Assembly (NCBI GenBank): GCA_963676655.2
Contig: CAXXKX010000003.1
Coordinates: forward strand, 3,968,001-4,032,000
DNA length: 64,000 nt
From: G963676655 sp963676655
GTDB taxonomy: Bacteria > Verrucomicrobiota > Lentisphaeria > Victivallales > Victivallaceae
Reading direction: 5' to 3'
The translations under genes and the position numbers were made by a program. A model generated the notes under the pieces. The model worked only from the letters and a program-made list of their open reading frames with translations. It searched no databases and was not told the DNA's origin. Below are positions 1-14,000 of the stretch, piece by piece; positions within the stretch are counted from its first letter, which is position 1; each line of letters opens with the position of its first letter.

Positions 1-2090
1 CCGGCCAGCATTTACATCGATTCTGTAACCCAGGGCCGATTAGTCGCTGAAGAGCCGGAAACAGATGTCTCCGACTATAGTTATTATGCCGGTGAAGTCA
101 ATGGCGAGGTCGTTCAATATGACGTGGCTACCGGTGAATATTACTACATGGACGGAAACGATCGGGTTGAACTGCAGCAGCAGATGGTTGCCGCCGGTTT
201 TGTGACTGAGACGGTTGATGTCAACGGCTTTTCCACTTATACCGAGACATCCACCGGCCAGGTGTTGATCGCAGAAGATAACAACGGTGTGGTTGAATAT
301 TTCTATCTGAATGAAGAAGTTGTTCCGGGTTCCGGGTCGTTTAACAAGACTATCGCGGTAAGTTCATGTCGTCTGGTCAATGACGTTAATGCTGAAAGCC
401 AGGATCGTAACGGCGCTCCAGGACGAGCTGATTCATACTATATCGATAATATCTCTGATGGTAAAGTTATTTATGAGGACAATACCACTACTGACTATAT
501 GTTCAGATTTTATGCCGGTGAAGACGGCGGAGAGGTTATCAGCGTCTTTAAATATTATGTCGGTGAGACTGACGGCTTTGAAGTCAATTATGATGCCGAT
601 ACCGATACGTATTCCTATTATGACGACGGGACTTCCCAGGACGTTGAACTGACGTTGGTTGAAGTCAATGCAGAGGATGTCACCAGAGTTGAGACTGAGG
701 AATATTCCTATTATATCTATTCCGGAACAGATGATGCTCTTTATACCACCGATTCTGAAGGAGTCACCACAGGGAAACAACTGGTGGCCGACTACAATGA
801 GGAAACCGGGGAAACCGAATTCTACTATTTTACGGAGACGCTTGACCCGACTGTAATCATTAATGTTGAATCCTGTGAGCTGGTTGAAGCCGCCAATATT
901 TATGTTGATGAAGTTTCACACGGCAGACTGGTTGACGGCGGCGAATCTGATTATGCCAGCAACTATCTCTATTATGCCGGAGAAGCTGACGGCGTGATGG
1001 TGGAATATGATGCCGCCGGTTATTATTACACGGATAACTCCGATCCGGATAACCCGGTCCGCGTTGATTTGGAAAGAACTGAAGTTGATGCGTCCGATGT
1101 TACAACCTATGAAAACGAAGAAAACGGCTATAATATCTACGTCAGAACCTCAGACGGCAAAGTCCTGATCGCGGAAAATAATGAAGGAACGGTTGAATTC
1201 TTCTTCCTGCAGCAGGAAAGCGTTGCCGGATCCGGTGATTTTGATGCAAATGTCGCGGTTACTGAATGCCGCCTCACTACTCACGTCTATCGTGACAATC
1301 TTGTCTATACCGGTCTGGCTCCGGATGTTGATACCAACTTCTATGTCGACAATATCACTGATGGTCGAGTGCTTTATGCTCAGGATTCCTCCGGCCAGAC
1401 CGAGCCGGTTCAGGATGGCGTAAATGTCTTTTATGATCCGGTTACCGGCCAGTATACATATACTTCTCTGGACAACACTGAAGTTGTTGAACTTGTTCAG
1501 AATTTTGTTGATCAGACTGATGTTCTCAGGACTACAGACGGCGAATCTTCAATCTACACCTATAACGGTGATGATCCTGAGCTTATCGGAAAACAGCTGA
1601 TAGCGCAGCTCAACACTGAAACCGGCTATACCCAGTTTTTCTACTTCACCGAAGCGCTGAATACAGATGCGGCAGTCAATGTAATGTTCTGTGACCTGGC
1701 TGATCCCGCCAGTATTTTTGTCGATTCCACTACCAGCGGACGCCTGATGGACATGGGCGAGTCCGAAGGGGTTTCCGATTACGGTTATTATGCCGGTCAG
1801 GCCGATGGCGAGATTGTCGAATACGATGTGGAAAACGGCAGTTACTACTATCTTGATGATGACGGGCTGCGGGTAGACCTTTATCAGCAAGAGGTTGCTG
1901 CCTCTTCGGTGGTTGAAATCGAGGATACAAAAGGTTATTCCACTTATGTGGAGGATGTTACAGCCCAGGTTCTGATTGCGGAGGATGACGGTTCCGGAAA
2001 TGTGAAATACTTCTACTTCTCGACCGATGCTGCCGGTTCCGATGTAATTGGTGTCGTTACCTGCCGCATGACCACTATCGCGGCCTTGGA
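1..2090 (+). repeat. Tyrosine-rich protein repeats, one cysteine per half-unit
   Basis: The visible N-terminal part of the giant protein is built of alternating half-units of about 125-170 residues. One type contains IYVDxxxxGRL, YYAGE and VLIAEDN; the other contains YYIDNIxDGKVIY and GKQLVA. Each half-unit ends in a strand with a single cysteine (codons at 367, 874, 1267, 1690 and 2062), followed by RLV, ELV or a similar triplet. Tyr, Asp and Glu are very frequent. The array is cut by the window edge, so the copy number is unknown. I do not recognise a named family. Confidence 0.8.
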
Positions 2091-5000
2091 CAGCCATGAA
2101 TTCCAAGCTGATTTCGGCGTGAACCTGACGCTTGACGCGGCCAGGGAAGACCGGGCAATATACATTTACAATGACTCGTTTATTGATCCGGTAAATGTGG
2201 GCTTGAGTCACTTGAATATTGTTAACGGCTATGCTTCCGGTTCCGGCGGTGCCATCATGTCATTCGAAAATCTGGTATTACAGGATATGGTGATAAACGG
2301 TAATATTGCTGACGGTGGTTCCGGCGGTGCTATTTACTCCCAGACCGGGTTCCTGGAAATCTATAATTCTGATATTTCTTTCAATACTGCCGATACCGGC
2401 GGTGCGATTTATCAAGCTGCAAACAGATTGTATATTACCGACACTCTGTTTGAAGGCAATATGGCGCTTGAAGGCAATGGCGGCGCTTTGGCGTCATTCG
2501 GTACCGTGACAACTATCGAGAGAACTACTTTTTATGATAACGAAGCGGCGATGAGCGGCGGCGGTCTTTATATCAGTTCCTCGAGCAGCGCTGATTATCA
2601 GTCGACGATCATTAACTCGACGATAAGCAACAACTTGGCCGGTCTGAACGGTGGCGGTATCAGTTTCGTCGGCGGTGGCTCTTTAACTCTGAATTTTACC
2701 ACGGTTGCCAATAATATTGCCGGAACGGCCAAAACAAATATTCGATTTGGTGGCGGCATTTATCAATCAGCCGGTACTCTGGCTTTGTATAACAGCATTG
2801 TCGGCCAGAACTGGCAGGGCGGCAATATGAGTGACATCTATCTGACGTCTTATCTGGATCCGACGTCAGAGTTCAACGTAATTGGTCAGACCAACAGTTC
2901 CCAATTCAGTAACTTGACAACTTCCAACCGGATTTATGATGCTGACCTCGGTGCTTATTACGACGTAACTGACCCGTCAAGTTATCCTTATCAGTTGTAC
3001 ATTTCCGGCGTTGCCGATGACAACGGTTATGATCAGGGAACTTATGCTGATTTGACCTATGCAGTCGGAACCTATATGGAATCAGTTCTCGGTCAGGTGC
3101 AAATGTATGCAAATGGCGAATTGAACCATGCAGTTCTCACCGTTTATGTCTACAATTCAGGTAATAATGCGGTTCAGGATTTCGGCGATATAACTGTCGG
3201 TCCCGGAACTAATCTTAATATTGACCAGCGCGGTTATTCCCGGGAAGGGGTTGCTGTTACGGTCGGGGCTTTCCAGAAGTATATCGATAATTTCTACTAT
3301 GATGATAAGACCGGCGACGACAACTTCAATAACGCCGGAAACTGGTATTACTATGAAGGTATTCAAAAAGTTTACCTTGATAATTTCTTTGCCGATTACA
3401 GCTTGAATTTCAATGCCGAGGGATACAGCTTCAATGTAATGGTTGATCTCAGCACCGAAGTCGGCGGCAATTGGACCATCAGCGAAAAATCCGACCTGGT
3501 GGTCGGTGATGGCGTGACGTTCACAATCTTTTATGACACAATTGAAGAAGCTGGCGATACTTTTACCGGTAGATTGATCGTTGAAGGCACCGGTGCGGCG
3601 GTCGTTGACGGTAATCTGCTTATCCTTGGTCCCGGACTGATATCGGATCAGGGGACTGTCACTGTTAATGCTTTGGGCAATATTGCTACCGGTTCAAATA
3701 GCAATTATGACTTCTTCAGTTCTCTGGACCTGCTGGATTCCGGAACATTGAACCTGAATACTCTCAATTACGCGGATTTAAATCTGTTTTATCTGGCGGC
3801 TACTTCAACGGTAAGCTACAATTATGACTACAATTCGCTTAATCCTGACATCAAATCTCAAACTTTGATTGAAGTATCCCAGAGTGGTTACGGTATTTTG
3901 AGCCTGAGCGGAACCTTGAAAAAAATAGCTCAAGCCGATTTGCTGGTTTCTGAACTGCATGTGAACGATACGGTTTCACAGTTTGATAATCTGGAAATCA
4001 CCAGTGCTTTCAGTGGTGGAAACGCAACGGTTCAGATGAAAGGCGACTGGACTTATTATGGCAGCTCTTTTGATGCGGCGAACACAGATTTTGTTTTTGC
4101 CGGAACTGCGGTACAGACCCTGGATAATTCTACTGTGACATTTGCGGTAAACTCTATTACTCTTGATAACGGCGATGGTTTGAACGTCTTGTCCGAGGTG
4201 GAAACCGCTTCGGTGACTTTAACTGACGGAATGATCTTTATTAATGACAGTGATTTCACTGTAACCGGCGATATTTACGGAGCATCCGGGGTTGATGACC
4301 GTTACTTTGTTACCAGCGGTAACGGCTACCTGATTCGTCCGATCGATTTCGGCGAAACCAAGGATTTCTGGGTCGGATTCCTTCCGGACGGTGAGTCCGA
4401 ATACAAATGGAGTCAGGTTGTTTTGACTAACAACGATGGTTTACTGAGTGATTTCGCGGTCCGCGCCCTTAATTCCACCAACTATCTGCATACCCCGCCG
4501 GAAATTCCGGATGAGGATACCAATTCGTCCGTCTCGATCATCTGGGATGTCCAATCTGTTTCGACGGATTATACTTTCGAGGTTAGCGATGTTTCGCTCA
4601 GCGCCATGGGCGGATATTACAATTCCAGTTTGGCGGTAATTCATCACTGGAACGGTGCATCATGGGATCTTTCGCCTAACGACCAGACTCAATCCGGTTA
4701 TTTCTATCTCGGCCATGAGCTGATCGTTGTCAATACCAATTCTGATTTGAGTATTTACCTTGATGATCCCAATGATCCAACTTTGATCTCCCTGCGCGGA
4801 GCCATCGACGCGGTCAATGCCGGACTCGGTCCCAGCGTGGTGATCTTTGACGATGAGGTGTTTAATCTTGACTCAGGCGTCACTACTATTACAATGAACT
4901 CCGGTCTTGGTACAATGCAGATTTCTCAGTCAATGAGCATTGTCGGCCTGCTGGATGGCAATACCACTTTTGTTACGATTGACGGCAACGCCAATAATAC

Positions 5001-8000
5001 GCCTATTTTTGTTATTGAAGCGGCAGTTGGAGAAAATATTACAGTTGATCTTGGCCGCTTGATCCTGACTAATGCCGGAGATGTTTCCAGCAGCGGTTAC
5101 AGTGGCAGCGCAATATCAAATATGGAAGATCTCCGTCTCTCGGATATGACCTTGTACTTGAATCAGGGAGTAGCGATCGATAATCAGGGAAGTGTTCTGG
5201 TCAAGCAGGAAAGTTACCTGGCGATAGATCAAACCTCTCAGGGGAATATGTTCCAGTATGATCTGGATTCAACTCTGCGTTATATTTACGTAGATGATGG
5301 TTCCGGTTCCGAGTCGGGACTTTATATTACCGATCCAGGTAGTGAATTCAATACTGCGGCCGTCTGGAGTTCAGGAATGCTTAACAACCTCGAACTCGGG
5401 GATAATGTTACGCTTGAACTCTCGCAGGACGTAGCCCTGAGAAATGACTTGATTCTGGCTGCTTCATCCAATCTGACGATCAGGGATAATGATTTGACGG
5501 TTGGCGGCGATGCCGATATCAATGGGTCGTTGTTGCTGGGGAACGGAACAACCACGGTTTCCGGAGATTTCGATGCGACCGGCGGACTGGTGTCATTTGA
5601 AGATGGTCTCACTCTTTACAGCGGTTCTCTTTACCTGGGGGGCGATGTTGTCAGCCTGGGCAGCTATGTTGATGGTGTTTCAACCTATTCCACTTCTCTG
5701 CTTGAAGGGGATTCGAGCTTTGCGGCCGGAGAGTCCACAGTCATCTATGACGGAGTCTCTGACCAGTACATTGCTGGAACCGACTATTATAACTTGATCA
5801 TCGCGACAAAATCTGACAGCGATATTACGGCTGAAGCAATAATTGATCAGCAGATCACGGTCAATGTTCTTAATGATTTTCTGGTTGAGGCAGGAGTTAA
5901 GTTGACGATGGCAACTGCGGAGATTGCCGCCAATTCTCCGGTCCTGGATGTTGAAGGCGAATTTGTTGTTCTTGGTTCCCTGGATGCCGGCAGCGCGACA
6001 ATTTACATTGCCGCTGAAGCTGCTGAAATGGGGCAGTTTACCGCCGGAACTTCAACCGTGGTTTATGACGGAGTGATTGATCAGACTATCGATACAAATC
6101 CGCAAACTGAAACTGACAGTTACAATTATTACAATCTTGTTGTATCGGGTGAGGAATATAATATTAAGACTATTACCAGTGGTCTGAAGATTGAGAATAA
6201 TTTCACCATTGAAATGGCTCAGGTTGTGATTTCGAATAACGGTGCGACTGTTGTCGTTGGCGGTGATCTGACCCTCGACGGGACCGGTACTTTGAACCTT
6301 GGTTCGGATACTATCTCGAATAATATCGAGGTTGCTGGAGATACGTCTATAGGCCTGGATGGTATTTTGAATATTATCAGCGGTTACTTCGACAGTAACG
6401 GCGAGTTTACAAACCTTGGTGAAATGACATTGACCGAAGAAGCTACTCTGTTGCTTGCCGGATATTATTCATCACTCGGTAGTTTCAATGCTGATGCCGG
6501 TCTTGTGGTTTATGATGGTGACGGAACAACCGGCCTGGCTCCTAATATCTACGGAGCTGATTACTGGAATCTGCAAATTAGCAACGGTAATAAGCAATTG
6601 GACGGCGAAGTCAAGGTTCTCAATAACTTCACGTTCAGCAGCGGTGGAAGTGTAACAAAAACAGCCCGATTGCTTCTGGGGGCTTATGATATTACGATTG
6701 AAAACAATGTCTACGGTTACCATATTCCGGTCGAGGACGCTGATACCTCCGAACGTTATTTTGTTGCCGATGGCCGCGGTTCGCTATATCGTCCGCTCGA
6801 AGCTGATACTGATATGACCTATATCATTGGCGGCTATGACAGCACTACCAGAACTTATTTCTACAGCTCGATTACCATCAACAGTTCCGTTGCCCGCTAC
6901 TTCGGCGTATCCGCTTTCGCCTCAGTGACGACTGACGGACAATATGACGGAACTGAAGTAAGCAATCTTGACGACGATATCATGTTAACCTGGAATTTCT
7001 CGTCCACCATAGACGGTTATTTCAACTTTACCCTGAATCAGGACCAGGACGGCGCTTACATAACTAATGCTGTGGGAGATAATTTCAGCACATCTCTTGC
7101 AATGATCAGAAATTATAGCGACGGTTCATGGTACGAAGTATCCAATCCGATGTATAACCTTGGTTCCTACTTCATCGGTAACGGGGTGAGTGCCGGCGGC
7201 CTGGTAGTTACTAATACCAATGACGTTTTGTATGGTGAAGATGGATATGAAGGTTCTCTGCGCTGGGCTATAACTGCAGCCAATGCTCATGAGGGAATTG
7301 ATGTCATTACTTTCGATTCAGAAGTATTCTCCGAAGCCCAATATATTTATTTGGTAAACGGCCAGTTGACAATTACGGATGACGTTGTAATTGAGGGAGT
7401 CGGGGCAAATACGTTGTTTATTGTCGCGGATGCCGCTTCCGGCGGTGACTCCGCGTCAGTACCGGTATTCAGTGTCACTGACGGTGAAAGTACTACTCAG
7501 ATTACGGTTACCGTTTCCGGCATGACCCTTTATGCCAATGGGCCGGTTTTGTCTGAAGGCAGCGTTATTATCAACCATGAACTGCTTACTTTGACAAACG
7601 TTTCTATTGACCGTTATGATGAAAATATCAGTATGAATTACTCCTACGGTGCGATTTTCAATAGTCAGTACGGCGTCCTTGAAATGTATGATTCGGCTAT
7701 CGTGAACCACACGGAAAATGCCGGCCTCAAGAATCAGGGTGAAGCTTCATTGTACAATGTGACAATTGCCAATAACTTCTATGGTGTCTATATTGATTCC
7801 GCTGACCCGGATAATGTTCTGGTTGATCCGTATACCTCATTGAATAACGTGACCGTGGCTCAAAACAGCCGGTACGGAGTATATCTTGGCGCCGGAGACT
7901 TATCCTCTACCAGTACAATCTTTGCGGAAAACGGCAGTTATGACTACTATTATTCAGGCACCGGCGTCCTGCTTGACGGCGGCTATAACCTGGTTGAAAC

Positions 8001-11000
8001 GCAAAACGGTTCATGGACTTCCACTGAGACTAATTTCTTCAGCGATGATCCATCCACCAATAACATTCTCGGTCCGCAGCAATATCTGTTTGACGGTGAG
8101 CTTGGTGATCATGGTGGTTATACTCCGACTCTCGCGCTTGATCTTCGTTCAGATGCGGTCAATGCCGGAACTGGAGAGCAGACTGCTGATCAGCGCGGGT
8201 ATCTCATCAATGGCCAGATTGATATCGGTGCATACGAAGCTAACGGATTTGTCGCCTGGAATGAAAACAGCGGTGAATATTACAGCACCATCGAATCAGC
8301 GGTTCTCATGGCTGATGATTTTGATTCCATCAAGCTGATTGATTCACGTATTGTTACTGAAAGCGTGAATATCGACAAAAACCTGAACCTGAGCGGCAGC
8401 GGCGATAGTTCGCTGGTTGTGGTTAATGACGGTTCGAACTGGGCGTTTGTCGTCGATGATTCCTCAAGCGCCAACACTATTGCGGTACGTCTTTACGATT
8501 TTGCCATAGAAGGTTATTTCACCGGGCTTGTCCAGGGTGAAAATGTTTATGCTGGAGCCGGTATCTATAATGCCGAAAGTCTGCAGTTGATCGGTATGAC
8601 GCTGGGCAATTTCAGAGCTGATTCCGGCGCGGCGCTGTATAATTCCGCCGACGCTTATGTCAACGCGGAAAATATTGTGGTCTTCAATAATATTTCAACC
8701 GTTAACGGCGGTGCGGTATATAATGAAGGTTCGCTCGATATTACCAATAGCACTTTTGCCAGAAATACTGCAGCAGGCAGCGGCGGTGCGATTTACAATG
8801 TCAATCCGAGTATTGACTACCAGACATCGCTTAATATCAGCAACTCGACGTTTGTTGGTAATGTCGCCGGCAGCGGCGGCGGTGCGATCTATAACAGCGG
8901 CGATCTGCGTCTTGTCAACTCAACTCTGGCTGAAAATGTCGCGGTTGACGGTGGTGCGGTCTACAATGCCGGTCAGCTGGACCTGGTTAATGTTACAATT
9001 GCCTACAATACAGCTTCCAACGAGGCCGGTGGTCTTTATCAGGCTGGCGGCTTGCTTTATTCAGTGAATACCATTCTGGCTGAAAATACTGCGGCCGGTT
9101 ACAATGATTATTACGAAGCCGACGGCGACCACATCGATTACGGCTATAACATCCTTGGTGAGTCAAATACAATCTGGAGCGCTGACGGCGACCTCTATTA
9201 TGACGCATCGGTTGATGGTTTGCTTTTCGGTCCGGAAGGCTTGCAGGATAACGGCGGCTGGTCCTACACCCTGGCGTTGGCCGATTACAGCAGTATTGCG
9301 GTTAATGCCGGGATTTATGTGGCTGAAACCGAATATGATCAGCGCGGCTACATGCGGCATACCACAGATATTGGCGCATATGAGTTTGAAGGCTATGTCG
9401 CCAGTTATGTCTATGTCGTCCAGGGAACATCCACAGATACTTATTATACCGGATATTTAAGCTCAATTCAGGAAGCGATTGATTTGGTTTCCGGTGGTGG
9501 CAGCGGGACCTATGTTTCTCTGATGAATACCCGGATACTTGAAACTAACATCAAGATTGCAGACGGGGTCTCGGTTGATCTTCGCGGCAATGACCTTGGC
9601 GGCACTGTTATCAGCGCCGGCGGTATGGATCGCGTCTTCATTGTTGAGGATGGCGGTTCTCTGGCGCTCTCCAGAGTTACTTTGGCCGATGGCTATGCGG
9701 TTAATTCGATTATGCCTGACCGGGCATATGCCACTGGTCTTGGCGGCGGCATCTTTGTTTATGCCGGTGGTTCTCTAACTCTGAATGAAGTCTCTATCAT
9801 TGATTCACATGCCGACCTGGCCGGCGGTGGTTTGTTCATCGACGGTGATACTTCCGACGATACTCTGGCAACTGTCACTATTGACAACAGCCTTATTTAC
9901 AACAATGATACCTATTATTATGGTGGCGGTATTGCCAATTATGGTTCTCTGACAATGACCAACTCCACCGTAACCGGAAATACGGCCTACGACATCGGCG
10001 GTGGTATTTTCTCCGTCGGTTGGAACTCAGAGATTACCGAGGAATCTGTTTTTGGCGATATTACTCTGACCAATGTCACGGTTGCTTTCAACCAGGCCTT
10101 TACTGCCGGCGGCGGTTTGTTCTTTGATACCGGAACATTTACTTCTTCAAGCAGCATCTATGCTGATAATACTTCTGGAGCTGACGGGTCTGTTGCCGAT
10201 GATTATTATTACAATGGTACAGGAACTCTGGTTGACAGCGGCTATAATTTGGTTGAGGAGCAAAACGGTACCTATTCAGAAGCCAGTCCAAACTTCTTCG
10301 GCGGAGAAACCTCCGATATTATCGGACAGCAGACAAACCTTTTTGTCGGCTCGACGCCATCCGATAACGGTGGCTGGACCCTGACCCTGGCTCTCCATCA
10401 GGACAGTAACGCAATTGATGCCGGCGATCCTGACGGTGAAACAACAGACCAGCGCGGTTTCAACGCTAACGGAACACGTGATATCGGTGCTTACGAGTAT
10501 CTCGGTATCGTTGCGACAAACGGCAGTAATGAATACAGCAGTATTCAGAGCGCGATCAATGATGCTTCCGCCGGCGATACGATTTCGCTGGTCGGAGCCA
10601 GAATAGTTGAATCGAATATCTATATTCCGACTAATTTAACTATTACCGGTCAATCCCAGACCTTTATCGATGCGAACAGTGCAGGAAGAATCTTCTATAT
10701 CGCGGCTGAATCCGTTTCCCTGAACTCAATGTCGTTGATTGATGGTGCTTCAATGGTAACCTCCGGTGATGTTTCTCAGCAGGCCGAGGGGGTTGGCGGC
10801 GCTATCTTCAATTCAGGTTCACTGGCTCTTAATAATGTATCAATCTACGATTCTTATGCTCAGCTTGCCGGTGGCGCGATTTACAGTGTCGGAGACCTGA
10901 CTATTTCCGCGACGGATCGTACAGAAGTACTCTATTACAGCGAATTTGCTTTCAACCGGGCCGGTCTCAGCGGCGGCGCGATCAGCGTCAACGGCGGACC

Positions 11001-14000
11001 GACTTCTGCGGCATTGACTATTTCCGGTTCGGTCAAGTTCTATCAGAACAGTGCGGAACAAGGCGGCGCGATTAACGCTGCCGGGCCAATCTCATTGGCA
11101 GGGGTTAATGTAGTAACTTCAAATAATTATTATTTCTACAACACCTTGCTCTTTGAATCCAATTATGCCGGGTTTGGCGGCGCGATCAGCATTAATGATG
11201 TATATGGCGAGTCTTCGATCTCGCAGATTACTTTGGAATCGAATACCGCTTATTCAAACGGCGGCGGTATCAGCATCATTAACAGCGGGAATACTTCGAT
11301 TACCGATTCTTTTGCCTATGACAATCTGGCTTTCGGTTCCGGGGGCGCAATTTCAATGGTTAATTCCGGTAATCTGGATATTATCGGTACTTATGCTTCG
11401 TACGCTGAATATTATGATAACCAGGCTTACGGTGATGGTGGAGCCATTTACTTTACAGTATCCGGTACTCTGACTATTACCGGAGTTGAAGGCGATACAG
11501 ACAGCGGTAATGAAATTTACGGTAATATTGCCGGAAACGATGGCGGCGGTATTTATGTTTCCAATTCTGCCGGACTTCTGGTCACAAATTACAACGTTAT
11601 CGGTTATTATGGCGCAAATGTTGCCGGAAATGATGGCGGTGGTATCTATGTTTCCAACGTCGGTTCTCTGACCTTTGACTTTGCCAATTATATCTACAGC
11701 AATAGCGCCGGTCGTTACGGCGGCGGTCTATACGTAAGCGATGTCGATGATGTTTATTCCAGGGATGTCCTATACTTTGTCGGGAATTACGCCGGGGTTG
11801 CCGGCGGCGGTATTTATGCTGTCAACAGTACCCTTGACCTGAACTGGATTGCTCTTGAAGTTAACAGTGCCGGTATGTACGGCGGCGGTATTTACCTGCT
11901 TGATAGTACCTTGACTGCAACTGATGCCGAGATCTCGACAAATGCGGCCCTCTACGGCGGCGGTATCTATGCGGTAAACTCAGAAATCAATATGTCTTCC
12001 AGTTCCATTAATAATAATGGTTATGATTACTATGGTACTGGCGACTGGATCGCTGTTGACGGTGCGGGGATTTATGCATTCAATACTGATGTCAGCCTGC
12101 TTAACTCCACTGTAGCTTACAATCTGGCCTTGAACAACGGCGGTGGCATCTATATCGAAAACGGCGATCTCTCGCTGCACTTTGTTACCGTGGCTTACAA
12201 TGACGCTTATGATTATGATAGTGGCATCGCCGGCAACGGCGCGGCTATTTACATGGTCAACGGTGATTTGTCATCTAAGAGTTCAATGATCTACAATCTT
12301 GCATCCGGAAGCTCATATTTGGCTGCGGACACTCAGGTCTATCTGGAAGTCTCCACTATTTCAACTTTCAATTATTCAATCTTCAGTCATGCCTATAAGA
12401 GTGTGGTTCCGGCATTTTCCGGTACCGGTAATATTATCGGTACCACCTCTCAGTATGCCGAGTATATCCAGGATAACCTTTATCTGGATACTGAGCTGAA
12501 ATATCATGCCAACTATCGTACAACCGCGTTGGCGGTTCTGTTCTCTGACAGTATTGCCTACAAAGCCGGCGGTTCGCATGAAGGTATCAAATATGACCAG
12601 CGCGGCAATCTGCGTGGCACAACCATTGGCGCGTTCGAGCCGCTGTACTATGTCACTGTCACCAGCAAGGGCGACGATGAAAGAATGTATAACGTCATTT
12701 ACGATGTTGACACCGGGAATGGCTATTTTGACCTGGCGCTTGAAAACGGCTTGACGCTGCGTGAAGCCGTCTACTGGATTGACTCGTATTTGCCGGAATA
12801 CTCAATCAACGCCGGCCTGGCGGTTGATACTGATCGTTACATTAAGTTTGATGAAACGGTTTTCGGAACAACCGAACTTAACCCGTTGTGGAATCCCGAT
12901 GATCCCACTTCCACTGAGCCTAAATACATCACGGCGGATAATACTATCGAACTCATTTACGGCGAGATTCAAATTAAGAATGATGTGATGATCAGCATTA
13001 CTCCTGACGGTACTTTCTCTGCGGACAATATTTACCGTGCCCAGGATGACGCCACTCGCGTAACTGTAAGCGGCGGCTCCTCATATCGGATCTTCTCGGT
13101 TGATGAAGGCGTTACTGCCGTTATCAGCAACCTGACCTTGACAGATGGCGGAGCCGATGATTATTTCATCTATACTAATTATGGTGATGGCGGTGCCATC
13201 TACAATGCTGGTAATTTGACCCTGAACAACGTCGTAGTCAGCAACTCGACCGCGACCGGTTCCTCATATGATGATAACGGTAAAGGCGGCGGTATCTACA
13301 ATACCGGCACCTTGACTCTGAATGATTCGACGGTTACCGGAAATCAGGCTGTATCCAACACTTCCTCTCAAAGCAATTACTCCTCCGGTCTTGGCGGCGG
13401 TATCTATAATGACGGCGGCAGTGTTACCATCAATAGTTCTTTAATCACCGACAACTATGCTATCGGGGTTGACGGGGCAAGTGCAACCGGATACGGCGGC
13501 GGTATTTATTCTACCGGTGGCAGTTTGACGGTTATCAGTTCAACTATTGCTGAAAACAGCGCATCCGGTGATGTTTCTGGAAACTTCTCCAACTCCGGTT
13601 CTGCTATCTATGTTGCCGGTTCTGGAGACCTGACCTTGATTTATACTACCATCATGAATAATACCGGTATCGGTGATAGCGGTTACGGTGTATATGTCGC
13701 TTCGGGCGGCGATATTGTAATTTACAATACGATTATCGCCAACAATACTGCTGACGGCGTTAACCGCGACATCAGGATTTCTACCGGCAGCGTTACCGAA
13801 TCTAATAACATTATTGGTTACTATTACGGGCATGATTTCTCTGATCCTGAATATAACAATATTACCGGTAATCTTTATGGATATATCACCAATTTGAATA
13901 TTTCCAATACCCTGGCTTACAACGGTGGTAAAACGATGAATTACCGGGTCTATGGCAACAGCGTTGCCGTCAACGCCGGTACCGCCCTTGCTGATTACAA